A DNA stretch of 64,000 nt from DATBLE01 sp050258035 (GTDB lineage Bacteria > Actinomycetota > Thermoleophilia > Gaiellales > Gaiellaceae): contig JBLMYA010000022.1 of assembly GCA_050258035.1 (NCBI GenBank), positions 1 to 64,000 of the forward strand, given 5' to 3'. The notes below the pieces were generated by a model. That model worked only from the letters and a program-made list of their open reading frames with translations. It was not told the origin of the DNA and did no database searches. Both the position numbers and the translations under genes were made by a program. Shown here piece after piece: positions 54,603-63,089 of this stretch. How positions within the stretch are numbered: the stretch's first letter is position 1; each line of letters begins with the position of its first letter.

Positions 54603-55177
54603 GCGCTGTCGGCCGCGCCGGAGGGCGCGGCGATTGCTGCCAGGGCTGCGTCGTGCAGCGCCACGCGGTAGCGCCAGAACGCCCGGCCGGTGGCGAGCAG
54701 CCGCTCGCGCAACGGGCCGGCGAGCTCGTCGAGCGTCCCCCAGCGCGCCTCGGCGATCTCGTCGAGGTCGCGCGGCGCGATCTCCTCGTCGGCCGTGGTC
54801 GCGAGGAGGACGTGCGTCCGCCAGTCGAGCAACCGTCCGCCGGACGCGAATCGCGCCCGCGCCTCGACGAGGTACCGCTGGAGCTCGACCTGCAGGCCGG
54901 TCTCTTCCTGCGCCTCGCGCCGCACCGCCTGGATGAAGTCTTCGCCCTCCTTCACGCCGCCGCCCGGCGGCCGCCAGACGTCCGGCGGGAACGGGTGCTT
55001 CCGGATCAGCGCCAGCCGGTCGCGGTTGAGAATGAAGAGCGTGACGTCGTGGGTGCGAAGCGGGTCATACGTGGCGATCCCGTACTCCCGTTCGGAGATC
55101 TCGCCCTCCCATTCAAGGATCCTCGGCTCGCCGTACCGCGCCCGAATCGGAGCCAGCACCTCGTCGGTCAGGTGCAT
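54596..55177 (-). CDS. Nudix hydrolase
   Basis: A Nudix enzyme of 193 residues that hydrolyses a nucleoside-diphosphate-linked substrate. The Nudix box is PGGGVKEGEDFIQAVRREAQEETGL, with the conserved G-x5-E-x7-REUxEE pattern intact. The region before it (THDVTLFILNRDRLALIRKHPFPPD) is strand-rich and the tail is helical. The ATG overlaps the otsB stop (TGATG), so it is translated with trehalose-phosphatase. Its TAA stop comes from palindrome copy 2. Confidence 0.9.
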   Translation of the reverse strand: MHLTDEVLAPIRARYGEPRILEWEGEISEREYGIATYDPLRTHDVTLFILNRDRLALIRKHPFPPDVWRPPGGGVKEGEDFIQAVRREAQEETGLQVELQRYLVEARARFASGGRLLDWRTHVLLATTADEEIAPRDLDEIAEARWGTLDELAGPLRERLLATGRAFWRYRVALHDAALAAIAAPSGAADSAK

Positions 55178-55890
55178 CAGAGGCGCCTCAACAGCTCGAC
55201 CAGCTCGGAGGTGCCGCCGACGATCACGTCTGCGGCCTGCCCGAGCGCGCTCGGACCCTCGTCCGACACGACCGCGACCCGCACGGCGAGGTCGAGGCCG
55301 TCGAGTCCCCGGAACGCCTCGAGGTCGGTGGCGTCGTCGCCTGCATACAGGGCGCGACGGAGCCCGCGACCGGAGAGGAGCGTGCGGATCGCGGTCCCCT
55401 TGTTGGCGGCCACCGGCGGCAGCACCTCGAGCACCTTCCGTCCCCAGCGCGGGCGGAGGCCGAGCTCGACTGCTCGCCGCTCGACCTTCCGGAGCGACGC
55501 AACGGCGGCCGACTGGTCCGGTGCGGTTCGGTAGTGGAACGCGGCCGAGTACTCCTTGCGCTCGGGCCGCCAGCCGCTCTCCTCCACCAGGAGGTCGAGT
55601 TCGTCGGCCCACTCGACGGCGCGCCGGTCGAGGCCCATCCCGTGCTCCCCGACGTAGATGATCCCGTCGACGCCGACGACGCGCCGCGCGTCCCCCTCGG
55701 TGCGCCCGCTGATGCACGCGACGAGCGCGTAGCGTCCTGCGAGGCCGCGCAGGAGCTCCCGCGTCGCCTCGGGAACGGTGGCGTCCTCCGGCCGTTCGAC
55801 GATCGGCGCCACCGTGCCGTCGACGTCGAGGAGCACGCCGGCTGCGTCCGGCCGCTCGCCCAGGCGAGCGATCAGCTTCGCCGTTTCCAC
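55177..55890 (-). CDS. otsB: Trehalose-6-phosphate phosphatase OtsB
   Basis: HAD phosphatase that releases trehalose from trehalose-6-phosphate. Motif I is VLLDVDGTVAPIVERPEDA with the nucleophile Asp and the second Asp; VACISGRTEGDARRVVG is the motif II region; YVGEHGMGLDR is a family signature; and ALYAGDDATDLEAFRGL is motif IV. LEVLPPVAANKGTAIRTLL is the cap-domain region. At 237 residues it is typical of actinobacterial OtsB. No otsA (synthase) is in the window. GTG start, 21 bp from the divergent TauE/SafE gene. Confidence 0.92.
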   Translation of the reverse strand: METAKLIARLGERPDAAGVLLDVDGTVAPIVERPEDATVPEATRELLRGLAGRYALVACISGRTEGDARRVVGVDGIIYVGEHGMGLDRRAVEWADELDLLVEESGWRPERKEYSAAFHYRTAPDQSAAVASLRKVERRAVELGLRPRWGRKVLEVLPPVAANKGTAIRTLLSGRGLRRALYAGDDATDLEAFRGLDGLDLAVRVAVVSDEGPSALGQAADVIVGGTSELVELLRRL

Positions 55891-55911
55891 TCTGGTGGAG
55901 AATAGGCAAGC

Positions 55912-56256
55912 GTGATCCAGCTGGTCATGATCGGGATTGCCGCCGGCTTCTTCAGCGCGCTGTTCGGCGTCGGCGGGGGGATCCTCGTCGTCCCGCTGCT
56001 GCTCCTGTCCGAACGCTGGCAGGAACGCCCTGCGATGGCGACGTCGCTCGCCGCGATCGGGATCATCGCGCTCGCCGGCACCATCTCCTACGCGATCCAC
56101 GGCCACCTCGAGCCCGGCGCGGCAATGCTGGTCGGACTGCCTGCGGCCGCCGGCGCCATCGTGGGCACCACCCTCCAGCAGCGCATCGCCGGCCGCACGC
56201 TTTCGCTGCTCTTCGCGCTGCTCCTGACGGGGATCGGCATCAAGCTCCTGATCTGA
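55912..56256 (+). CDS. TauE/SafE-type transporter, first half protein
   Basis: A 114-residue protein made of four hydrophobic helices, equal to one half of a TSUP (sulfite/sulfoacetate-type) exporter. The half begins with the signature AAGFFSALFGVGGGILVVPLLLL and continues MATSLAAIGIIALAGTISYAIHGHL. The next gene encodes a second half with the same GVGGG motif, so the two probably pair as subunits in one transporter. GTG start; the stop shares a base with the next ATG. Confidence 0.82.
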   Translation: MIQLVMIGIAAGFFSALFGVGGGILVVPLLLLSERWQERPAMATSLAAIGIIALAGTISYAIHGHLEPGAAMLVGLPAAAGAIVGTTLQQRIAGRTLSLLFALLLTGIGIKLLI

Positions 56257-56627
56257 TGCAGGACGTCTTTCTCGCCGTCGCTCTCGGCGTCGCCGCGGGC
56301 ATCCTCGCCGGGCTATTCGGCGTCGGCGGCGGCATCCTGTTCGTGCCGACGCTAACGCTCGGGCTCGGACTGACGCAGCTGCACGCGGAGGCGAGCTCGC
56401 TGCTCGCGATCATCCCCACCGTCGCGGCGGGGACGTGGCGGCAGCAGCGATACGGCAACGTCCGCTGGCGTCCGGCAGTCGTGATCGGGCTCGCCGCCGT
56501 CGTCGGCGTCGAAGGCGGCGTGATCGTCGCCGAGCACATGCCGGAACACGCGCTCCAGCGACTGTTCGGTGCCCTGATGATCCTCGTCGCCGTTCAGGTG
56601 GCATGGCGCGCCCGGAGCCGGACATAA
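56256..56627 (+). CDS. TauE/SafE-type transporter, second half protein
   Basis: Like its neighbour, a 123-residue four-helix half of a TSUP transporter: LAGLFGVGGGILFVPTLTLGL followed by AEASSLLAIIPTVAAGTWRQQRYGNV and WRPAVVIGLAAVVGVEGGVIVAEHM. The substrate is an unknown anion, in related proteins a sulfur oxyanion. The ATG overlaps the first half's TGA. The two genes are homologous to each other and likely arose by duplication, or by splitting of a fused transporter. Confidence 0.82.
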   Translation: MQDVFLAVALGVAAGILAGLFGVGGGILFVPTLTLGLGLTQLHAEASSLLAIIPTVAAGTWRQQRYGNVRWRPAVVIGLAAVVGVEGGVIVAEHMPEHALQRLFGALMILVAVQVAWRARSRT

Positions 56628-56670
56628 GCGTAACGGGCGCGTCCCGCCGGATTGCCCATAATGAGGTCGC

Positions 56671-58185
56671 GTGAAAGGGCGTCTCTGCCTCGTCGTTCTC
56701 GGCCTCGCCGTCGTCAGCGCATCGGTCGGCGGCGCCTCGGCCTCGCCGCCGGTGTCACCCGGTCCGCCCGCGACCGCCGAAGGGCTCGCGATCCAGATCG
56801 TCGGACCCGACCAGGCGTCGGTCGGCGCGACGGGCGATGCGAGCGCACCGCCGAATGCGACCGTGCCCGACGCCCCGTTCGCGTACCCGGCCGACGGTTC
56901 CGTCGTCTCTGCCCAGGCGACGTCGGTCAGCGCCAGCGCGAGTGCGCCCGACGGCACGGCCAGCGTCACCACGACGGTCTCCGGCCTCTCCCTGTTCGCC
57001 GGTGAGATCACTGCCGACGCGGTCCAGTCGTCGGTGACCTCGGCTGGGACCGTCGGAGACCTCGGCGACTCGACGTTGACGAATCTCGTCGTGCTCGGCG
57101 CGGCGTCACCCGGCGTCGCGAACACGAGGATCCAGCTTGCGGACTGGGGATACGCGGTCGTCCTCGCCGAGTCGACGAAGAAGGGCCCGGCCTCGTCGCC
57201 GTCGTGGCGGGGCACGGTCACGGGCCTGGTCGTCCACCTCGACCTGGATCACGGGGGACTGCCTGCCGGGAGCGAGATCAGGATCGGCTACGCAGACGCC
57301 TATTCACGACCGCCCGCGAGCACGCCGACGTCGACGGCCACCAGCACGTCGGTCGCGCCGAGCATCACGACAACCGCACGCCGGGCGCGGCCGCTGCCGA
57401 TTCCGGTGCCGGGCAGCGAGGGTGCCGACCGCGCCGGCAAGACCGCCAACCACAACCGTGCGAAGAGGACGTCCGGGCCGCCGGTCCTCACGCCGCCGAC
57501 GGTGACGCCGAAGCTGACCGCCGGGGGCTACGTCTTCCCGGTCTACGGCCCGTCGGGCTACGGCGACACGTTCGGCGCGCCGCGCGGCGACGTCTCGGGC
57601 GGCTGGCATCACGGCGACGACATCTTCGCCCCGCTCGGGGCGCCGGTCCTCGCGGTCGCGAGCGGTACCGTCTTCTCGGTCGGCTGGAACGAGATCGGCG
57701 GATGGCGCCTCTGGCTTCGTGATGGCGGCGGCAACGAGTTCTACTACGCGCACCTCTCCGCCTACACGAGCCTGGCCGTCGACGGCCGCCACGTCACCGC
57801 GGGCCAGGTGCTCGGCTTCGTCGGCAACACCGGCGACGCACAGGGGACGCCGTTCCACCTCCATTTCGAGGTGCACCCCGTCTCGATGCTGTTCCTCGGC
57901 TACGACGGCTCGGTGGATCCCACCCGGTACCTGAACGCGTGGAAGCATCTCGAGGACATCCGGATCCTGCCCGCGGTGCCGTTCTCGGCGCGGCTGTCGA
58001 CGACGAGCGCCGCCCCGACCCCCGGGGCCATCCTCCTCCGGTCGAGCGACATCTCCACCGCGAGCGGTCTCGACCCCGGTTCGCTGCGTCGCGCGATGCG
58101 CGCGCCCGTCACGGTGACTGTCGGGGGCGGTCCGGGCTCCGTCGGCGAACTCCCCTCGCCGCTCCCGGTGCTCGACCGGGCGTAA
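56671..58185 (+). CDS. Secreted M23-type metallopeptidase domain protein
   Basis: A signal peptide (LCLVVLGLAVVSASVGGASA) and a Thr/Ser/Ala-rich low-complexity region of about 200 residues precede a peptidase_M23 domain at roughly residues 285-400. The zinc-site motifs are SGGWHHGDDIFAPLGAPVLA and TPFHLHFEVHP, so the metalloprotease is probably active on peptidoglycan cross-links. A second Pro/Ser/Gly-rich tail follows. The GTG start is 43 bp after the TSUP pair. The stop is followed after 33 bp by the convergent membrane-protein gene. Confidence 0.88.
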   Translation: MKGRLCLVVLGLAVVSASVGGASASPPVSPGPPATAEGLAIQIVGPDQASVGATGDASAPPNATVPDAPFAYPADGSVVSAQATSVSASASAPDGTASVTTTVSGLSLFAGEITADAVQSSVTSAGTVGDLGDSTLTNLVVLGAASPGVANTRIQLADWGYAVVLAESTKKGPASSPSWRGTVTGLVVHLDLDHGGLPAGSEIRIGYADAYSRPPASTPTSTATSTSVAPSITTTARRARPLPIPVPGSEGADRAGKTANHNRAKRTSGPPVLTPPTVTPKLTAGGYVFPVYGPSGYGDTFGAPRGDVSGGWHHGDDIFAPLGAPVLAVASGTVFSVGWNEIGGWRLWLRDGGGNEFYYAHLSAYTSLAVDGRHVTAGQVLGFVGNTGDAQGTPFHLHFEVHPVSMLFLGYDGSVDPTRYLNAWKHLEDIRILPAVPFSARLSTTSAAPTPGAILLRSSDISTASGLDPGSLRRAMRAPVTVTVGGGPGSVGELPSPLPVLDRA

Positions 58186-58218
58186 TCGACCGACAGCGAC
58201 CGGCCCGACGCCTCGGGT

Positions 58219-58656
58219 TCAGGCCGCGCCGATTCCGCCGTTCCCGGACTGCTCCTCGAAGCCGAACTCGTCGTCTCCACCGAACAGCTTGTCCTTCATC
58301 CAGCGGCGGGTCTCCGGGCCGGTGAAGGGGTTGAAGAGGAGGCCGACGACGAGGCCGGCGAGCAGGAAGAGCGCGCGGCCCGGATGCCTCTTCCTCGGCC
58401 GTGCCTGAAGGCGGGTCGCGGCTTGTCGGAGCTCCGCGACGGCGACGCGGAGGTTGTCCTGGATGTCCTGGTCGCTGGCCACGCGCTGGGCCGCACCGAC
58501 GACGCTGCGAGGTGCGAGCAGGTCGACGTAGATATCGCGGGCCGCCGCGTACGCCTGCTTGACGTGGTCGCGGAGCTCCTCGTCGTGCAGGGCTCGATCC
58601 ACGTAAGGTCTTGCCGTACCGGCCACCGAGGCCACCTTGTCAGTAGCTTTGGGCAT
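58219..58656 (-). CDS. Small single-helix membrane protein, unknown function
   Basis: No family recognised. Residues 1-90 are helical and polar (VKQAYAAARDIYVDLLAPRSVVGAAQRV and DIQDNLRVAVAELRQAATRL), one membrane helix follows (ALFLLAGLVVGLLFNPFTG), then a short soluble acidic tail (DKLFGGDDEFGFEEQSG). Such proteins are common in actinobacteria next to lipoproteins and often called YtxH-like or general stress membrane proteins. The ATG has a good ribosome-binding site, GAAAGGA, nine bases upstream. It shares a 33-bp divergent gap with the lipoprotein gene. Confidence 0.7.
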   Translation of the reverse strand: MPKATDKVASVAGTARPYVDRALHDEELRDHVKQAYAAARDIYVDLLAPRSVVGAAQRVASDQDIQDNLRVAVAELRQAATRLQARPRKRHPGRALFLLAGLVVGLLFNPFTGPETRRWMKDKLFGGDDEFGFEEQSGNGGIGAA

Positions 58657-58689
58657 GTTCCAGGTCCTTTCGCTCGACATCTGAAGCGA

Positions 58690-59220
58690 GTGTATCCCTC
58701 CCGGCAACGCAACAAACGCTGGTGGCCGCTCCTGGTCGTGCTCGCCCTTCTGCCGCTCGCGGCGGGATGCGGCGGCGGCGGGACCGGGGAGACCTCCGCC
58801 GCATCCGGACAGACCGTCGGAGGCCCGGGCTTCTCCTTTCAGGCGCCAGAGGGCTGGACGGTGAAGACGCGTCCGACCGCCGCCGACGCTCGGCAGGACG
58901 GGTCCACGGTCGTGTCCGTGAACGTGCTCCCCCTCGTGAAGCCCTACCGCCTGGCGCTCTTTCCGCGGGTGGCGAAAGAGCTGGATCACGTCGCGTCGGC
59001 CTACGCCGCGAGCCTCAAGGGAACCGTGACGTCGAAGCGCACGCTCGTCGTTGCCGGGCGGAGGGCACGGCAGTACGAGATCTCCCACGGCGCTCTCGTC
59101 GACCGGATCACCTTCGTCCTGCGCAAGAAGCAGAACTACCAGCTCACCTGCCGCTGGCGCAGTCAGGACGGCGAGCCCCCCGCCTGCGCCGAGCTCGTCG
59201 CCAGCTTCGCGTTCCGCTAG
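58690..59220 (+). CDS. Putative lipoprotein
   Basis: A short basic leader and one helix end in a lipobox (PLAAGCGGGG), so the mature protein should begin with a lipid-modified Cys-26-type residue and stay on the outer face of the membrane. The rest, about 145 residues, is a beta-rich domain starting FSFQAPEGWTVKTRP, with two more cysteines near the end (LTCRWRS and PPACAELV). It resembles the DUF-type lipoproteins that start with a PsbP/Mog1-like fold, without firm assignment. It converges on lon with six bases between. Confidence 0.72.
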   Translation: MYPSRQRNKRWWPLLVVLALLPLAAGCGGGGTGETSAASGQTVGGPGFSFQAPEGWTVKTRPTAADARQDGSTVVSVNVLPLVKPYRLALFPRVAKELDHVASAYAASLKGTVTSKRTLVVAGRRARQYEISHGALVDRITFVLRKKQNYQLTCRWRSQDGEPPACAELVASFAFR

Positions 59221-59226
59221 CTCTAG

Positions 59227-61677
59227 CTAGTCTGCTCGACCCTGCACACGGGCGGGCTTTGCGCGGCCGTGCTGCGGAGCAGCCGCCGCCTGCCGCTCCG
59301 GCGCCGGGCGCGGTCGTGCGGAGAGACCGCCGTCGAGGGCGGAGTCGAGCACCTCGTCTGCCGTCTCGGCGAGCACGAACGTGATCTCGGTCTGCGTCTG
59401 CTCGGGGAGCTCGCTCAGGTCGGCCTCGTTCTCGCGCGGCAGGACCACCGTCTTCAGCCCGGCACGCTGCGCCGCGAGCACCTTCTCGCGCACTCCGCCG
59501 ATCTGGAGCACCTGGCCGGTGAGTGTGATCTCGCCGGTCATCCCCACCTCCTCGGACACGGTCCGACCGGTCGCGAGGGAGACGATCGCGGTCGCCATCG
59601 TCACTCCGGCCGATGGGCCGTCCTTCGGCACCGCGCCCGCCGGGACGTGGATGTGGATGTCGTGCTTCGCGAACCAGCTCTCGTCGATCCCGAGCCGCTC
59701 GGCGTTGCTGCGCACCCACGAGAGCGCGGCCTGCGCGGACTCCTGCATCACGTCGCCGAGCTGGCCGGTGATCCGGAGGCCTCCCTGGCCGGGATAGGCG
59801 GTCGCCTCGATGAAGAGGACGTCGCCGCCGACGGCGGTCACGGCGAGCCCGGTGGCGACTCCGGGCTGCGACGTCCGCTTCCGAACCTCGCCGGCGAACC
59901 GGCGCGGCCCGAGCGCCTCGCGCACCGCCGCCTCGCCCACGTGCACGTCCCCCGTCGCCCCCTCGGCGACGCGCCGCGCGGTCTTGCGCAGCACGTCGGC
60001 GATGCGGCGCTCGAGGTTCCGCAGGCCGGCCTCGCGCGTGTACTCCCGAACGATCGTCCTGAGCGCGTCGTCCTCGATCTCGACCTGGTCGGGAGAGAGC
60101 CCGTGGGCGTCGAGCTGCTTCGGGACGAGGAATCGCCGCGCGATCTGGATCTTCTCGTCCTCCGTGTAGCCGGAGAGCTGGATCACGTCCATGCGGTCGA
60201 GGAGCGGCCCGGGGATCGTCTCCAGCTGGTTGGCGGTGCAGATGAAGAGGACCTTGGACAGGTCGAACGGCAGGTCGAGGTAGTGGTCGCGGAAGGTCGA
60301 GTGCTGCTCGGGGTCGAGCACCTCGAGCATCGCGCTCGCCGGGTCGCCGCGCCAGTCGGCGCCCATCTTGTCGATCTCGTCGATCAGGAAGACCGGGTTC
60401 CTCGACTCGGCGTCGCGGAGCGCGCGGATGATGGTCCCGGGCATCGCGCCGATGTAGGTGCGGCGGTGGCCGCGGATCTCCGCCTCGTCGCGGACGCCGC
60501 CGACCGAGATGCGCGTGAACTTCCGCCCGAGCGTCCGGGCAATCGACTGTCCGAGCGACGTCTTGCCGACGCCCGGCGGGCCGACGAAGCAGAGGATCGG
60601 TCCGCTCACGTCGCCCTTCAGCTTCGAGACGGCCAGGTACTCGACGATCCGGTCCTTCACCTTCTCGAGGTCGTAGTGATCCTCGTCGAGAATGCGCCGC
60701 GCCTGGTCGAGGTCGAGGTTGTCCTCGGTGGTCTTGTCCCAGGGGAGGGTGGTGATCCAGTCGAGGTACGTCCGGATCACGCCGTACTCCGCCGCCGCCG
60801 CCGGCAGCTTCTCGAGCCGCGACAGCTCTCGCTCGGCTGCCTTCCGGACCTCCTCCGGCAGCGTCAGCTCGGCCAGCTGCGACCGCAGCTCGTTCACCTC
60901 GGCCTGCTGCTCGTCGCCCTCGCCGAGCTCCTCCTGGATCGCCTTCAGCTGCTGGCGCAGGAAGTACTCGCGCTGGCCCTTCTCCATCTCCGAGACGACC
61001 TGCGACTGGATCTTCGAGCCGAGCTCGATCACCTCGAGCTCGCGGCTCAGGATCGCGGAGATCGCGCGGAGCCGCTCCTCGACGTTCGCGGTCGCGAGCA
61101 GCTGCTGCTTCTCCTCGGTCTTGAGCCTCATCGTCGACGCGATCAGGTACGAAAGGATGGTCGGGTCGTCGATGTTGGCGGCCGCCAGCCGCAGCTCCTC
61201 CGGCAGGTACGGCAGCGCGGCGATGATGCTGCCGAACTGGTTCTGGACGTTGCGCGTCAGCGCCTCCAGCTCCTTCGACTCCTCGACCACCTCGGGCACC
61301 TCGGCGAACTCGCCGATGAGGTACGGCTCGTCCTCGACCTGCCGCTCGAGGCGGATCCGGCGGACGCCCTGGACGAGGATCCGCAAGGTGCCGTCCGGGA
61401 TCCGCATCAGCTTCTGGATCACCGCGGCGGTACCGATCTCGTGCAGGTCGTCCCACCCCGGCGACTCCGCGTCCTCGTTCTTCACGCTGACGAGGGCGAC
61501 CATCCGGTCCCCCGACGCCACGTCGTCCACGAGCTTGATCGAGCGCTCCTGTCCGATCGCCAGCGGTGTCATCGACTGCGGGAAGACGACAGTCTCCTTC
61601 AGCGGCAGCACCGGGAGCGTCGACGGAACCTCGACCTCCTCGCCGTCGAGCATGACCTCCTGCTCGAGCTCACTCAT
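59227..61677 (-). CDS. lon: ATP-dependent protease Lon
   Basis: Lon degrades misfolded and regulatory proteins. The amino-terminal substrate domain starts VLPLKETVVFPQSMTPLAIG. The ATPase has Lys-372 in CFVGPPGVGKTSLGQSIA, and VFLIDEIDKMG is Walker B. The protease dyad is Ser-689 (PKDGPSAGVTMATA) and Lys-732 (GGVREKVLAAQRAG), 43 residues apart as in E. coli Lon. At 816 residues it is full length, with a Pro/Ala/Arg-rich extra tail after about 780. ATG at 61677 overlaps the hsp20 stop (ATGA), so heat-shock chaperone and protease are translated together. Confidence 0.96.
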   Translation of the reverse strand: MSELEQEVMLDGEEVEVPSTLPVLPLKETVVFPQSMTPLAIGQERSIKLVDDVASGDRMVALVSVKNEDAESPGWDDLHEIGTAAVIQKLMRIPDGTLRILVQGVRRIRLERQVEDEPYLIGEFAEVPEVVEESKELEALTRNVQNQFGSIIAALPYLPEELRLAAANIDDPTILSYLIASTMRLKTEEKQQLLATANVEERLRAISAILSRELEVIELGSKIQSQVVSEMEKGQREYFLRQQLKAIQEELGEGDEQQAEVNELRSQLAELTLPEEVRKAAERELSRLEKLPAAAAEYGVIRTYLDWITTLPWDKTTEDNLDLDQARRILDEDHYDLEKVKDRIVEYLAVSKLKGDVSGPILCFVGPPGVGKTSLGQSIARTLGRKFTRISVGGVRDEAEIRGHRRTYIGAMPGTIIRALRDAESRNPVFLIDEIDKMGADWRGDPASAMLEVLDPEQHSTFRDHYLDLPFDLSKVLFICTANQLETIPGPLLDRMDVIQLSGYTEDEKIQIARRFLVPKQLDAHGLSPDQVEIEDDALRTIVREYTREAGLRNLERRIADVLRKTARRVAEGATGDVHVGEAAVREALGPRRFAGEVRKRTSQPGVATGLAVTAVGGDVLFIEATAYPGQGGLRITGQLGDVMQESAQAALSWVRSNAERLGIDESWFAKHDIHIHVPAGAVPKDGPSAGVTMATAIVSLATGRTVSEEVGMTGEITLTGQVLQIGGVREKVLAAQRAGLKTVVLPRENEADLSELPEQTQTEITFVLAETADEVLDSALDGGLSARPRPAPERQAAAAPQHGRAKPARVQGRAD

Positions 61678-62126
61678 CGGCGCTCCTCCCGCTCTCCGAG
61701 GACGATCATGATCCTGCCGGTCCGCGGCTTCTGGGCGAGCGGCATCACGATGCGCAGCTGGCCGCGGTCGTACTGCGCTTCCGCTCGCTCGGGATCGACG
61801 TCTTCGGCCAGGGTGACGCGGCGGCAGAAGGGCCCGTACTCGATCTCCATCTGCCGGTAGGAGACCCGTCCCTCGTGGCGCGGCCGCCGCCTGACGCCCT
61901 CGATGCTGACCGTTCGTTCCGAGACGGTGACCTCGACGTCGTCGGGATCGACGCCGGAAAGGTCGACGACCACGGTCACGGCGGGCGGATCCTCGGTGCG
62001 GAAGCAGTCGACGGGCGGCCGGTAGCCGCCGCGCCGCGCGGCGAAGCCGGGCAGCTGCCACAACTCGGTGAAGAGCTCTTCGAGCTGTTCCGGGAACCTC
62101 GCATCTCTTTCGGTCATCTGGCTCAC
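61674..62126 (-). CDS. Small heat-shock protein (Hsp20/alpha-crystallin)
   Basis: An alpha-crystallin domain of about 90 residues lies in the middle: RPPVDCFRTEDPPAVTVVVDLSGVDPDDVEVTVSERTVSIEG, then SYRQMEIEYGPFCRRVTLAEDVDPERAEAQYDRGQLRIVMPLAQ, with the GxL-type motif replaced by Gly-Gln-Leu. It holds unfolding proteins for refolding. I chose GTG 62126 because GAGGG lies seven bases before it; ATG 62117 is an internal alternative. Immediately upstream of, and overlapping, lon. Confidence 0.92.
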   Translation of the reverse strand: MSQMTERDARFPEQLEELFTELWQLPGFAARRGGYRPPVDCFRTEDPPAVTVVVDLSGVDPDDVEVTVSERTVSIEGVRRRPRHEGRVSYRQMEIEYGPFCRRVTLAEDVDPERAEAQYDRGQLRIVMPLAQKPRTGRIMIVLGEREERR

Positions 62127-62168
62127 TAGGGTACCCTCGCCGGCAGGGGAACAATCCGGCTAGCAGGC

Positions 62169-62189
62169 ACTAACCTAGCGGATACTAAC
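62169..62189. promoter_or_regulatory. Direct repeat ACTAAC in the hsp20-FHA divergent gap
   Basis: ACTAAC occurs at 62169-62174 and 62184-62189 on the plus strand, on a 15-bp period, about 45-65 bp upstream of the hsp20 start. Repeats like this can be regulator sites. No CIRCE or HspR (HAIR) element is present, so heat control, if it exists, uses another mechanism. The rest of the 160-bp gap shows nothing clear. Confidence 0.3.
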
Positions 62190-62293
62190 TTGGTCGAGCG
62201 GTGGACGAACACGGCGATGCGGCTGCGCTGGGCCGGTCGTGGCGGTGTGGCCGGCGGTGATCGTCGTCGCCGCTCCGCGCCCGGGAGGTGACC

Positions 62294-62905
62294 GTGGTAG
62301 AAGTTGAGGCCGTGGCCGACCGGGCCAGCTTGATCCTGCCTGACGGAACCGAGCGGGAGCTCGGCTCCGAGTTCGCCGTCGGGCGGGCGGACGACAACGA
62401 CCTGGCGATCGAGAAGCCGACCGTCAGCCGCCACCACCTCGTCGTCACGCAGGAGGGTGACCGCTGGTTCGTGGAGGACCGAGGCAGCTTCAACGGAACG
62501 TTCCTGAACGGCAGCCGGATCCAGGCCGGATCCAAGGTGCCGCTGCGGCACGGCGACCGGATCGGGCTCGGCGCGGAGAGCGTCGTCTTCTCGGCGCCCG
62601 GGTCGCTCGTCGATCCCGAGGTGACGACTGCGCTCCAGACCGGCCCCCCTGCGTTGACGCGGCCGCTGTCACCGTTCCAGCGCCAGGTGGTCGAGGTGCT
62701 CTGCGCGGGCTGGCTCGCGGGCGGGTCGCTGGACGACTTGCCGACGAACGAGCAGATCGCCGCCCGGCTCGGGACGCCGGGTGCGACCGAGACGGTGAAG
62801 GCCGCGCTCCGGCGGGCATATGCGAAGGCGGGGCTGACCGAGGGCTCGCCGTACGCAAAGCGGCGCGCCCTCTGCAAGATCGCGCGCCAGCGCGGGTGGG
62901 TCTAG
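62294..62905 (+). CDS. FHA-domain protein with LuxR/sigma-4-like C-terminal domain
   Basis: Residues about 10-95 form a phosphothreonine-binding FHA domain with GSEFAVGRADDNDLAIEKPTVSRHHLVV and DRGSFNGTFLNG, giving the conserved Gly-Arg, Ser-x-x-His and Asn-Gly residues. The carboxy-terminal part reads SPFQRQVVEVLCAGWLAGGS, then NEQIAARLG, then TVKAALRRAYAKAGL, a helix-turn-helix in the LuxR/sigma-region-4 style. GTG 62294 is preferred because GGGAGG sits five bases before it; a GTG at 62288 lies inside that site. Phospho-dependent DNA binding is inferred. Confidence 0.82.
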   Translation: MVEVEAVADRASLILPDGTERELGSEFAVGRADDNDLAIEKPTVSRHHLVVTQEGDRWFVEDRGSFNGTFLNGSRIQAGSKVPLRHGDRIGLGAESVVFSAPGSLVDPEVTTALQTGPPALTRPLSPFQRQVVEVLCAGWLAGGSLDDLPTNEQIAARLGTPGATETVKAALRRAYAKAGLTEGSPYAKRRALCKIARQRGWV

Positions 62906-63017
62906 GGCTCGCTCCGCCCGGCCCGTGTGCGCTCGGGACCAGGGGACTGATCCCCATTGCCCCGCCGGACCGCGTGACGCCGTCCTACTGGCACGGAGCG
63001 GAGATTCTGGGCCCTGC

Positions 63018-63043
63018 CCTGACAGTGCCCTCGGGGGGTCAGG
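63018..63043. terminator. Candidate hairpin between convergent genes
   Basis: CCTGAC and GTCAGG pair across a 14-base loop that itself has CCC facing GGG. The site lies in the 184-bp gap between the convergent FHA and DJ-1/PfpI genes, but no T-tract follows on either strand, so terminator activity is uncertain. The rest of the gap holds no gene or clear signal. Confidence 0.28.
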
Positions 63044-63089
63044 ACGGGTATGTGAGAGATCGTCCGGCGACTCGCCGAGCCGGCGACGG

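Noticed and set aside
62127..62293. CIRCE or HspR (HAIR) element upstream of hsp20
   Set aside because: Neither TTAGCACTC-N9-GAGTGCTAA nor CTTGAGT-N7-ACTCAAG can be found; only the weak ACTAAC direct repeat is present.
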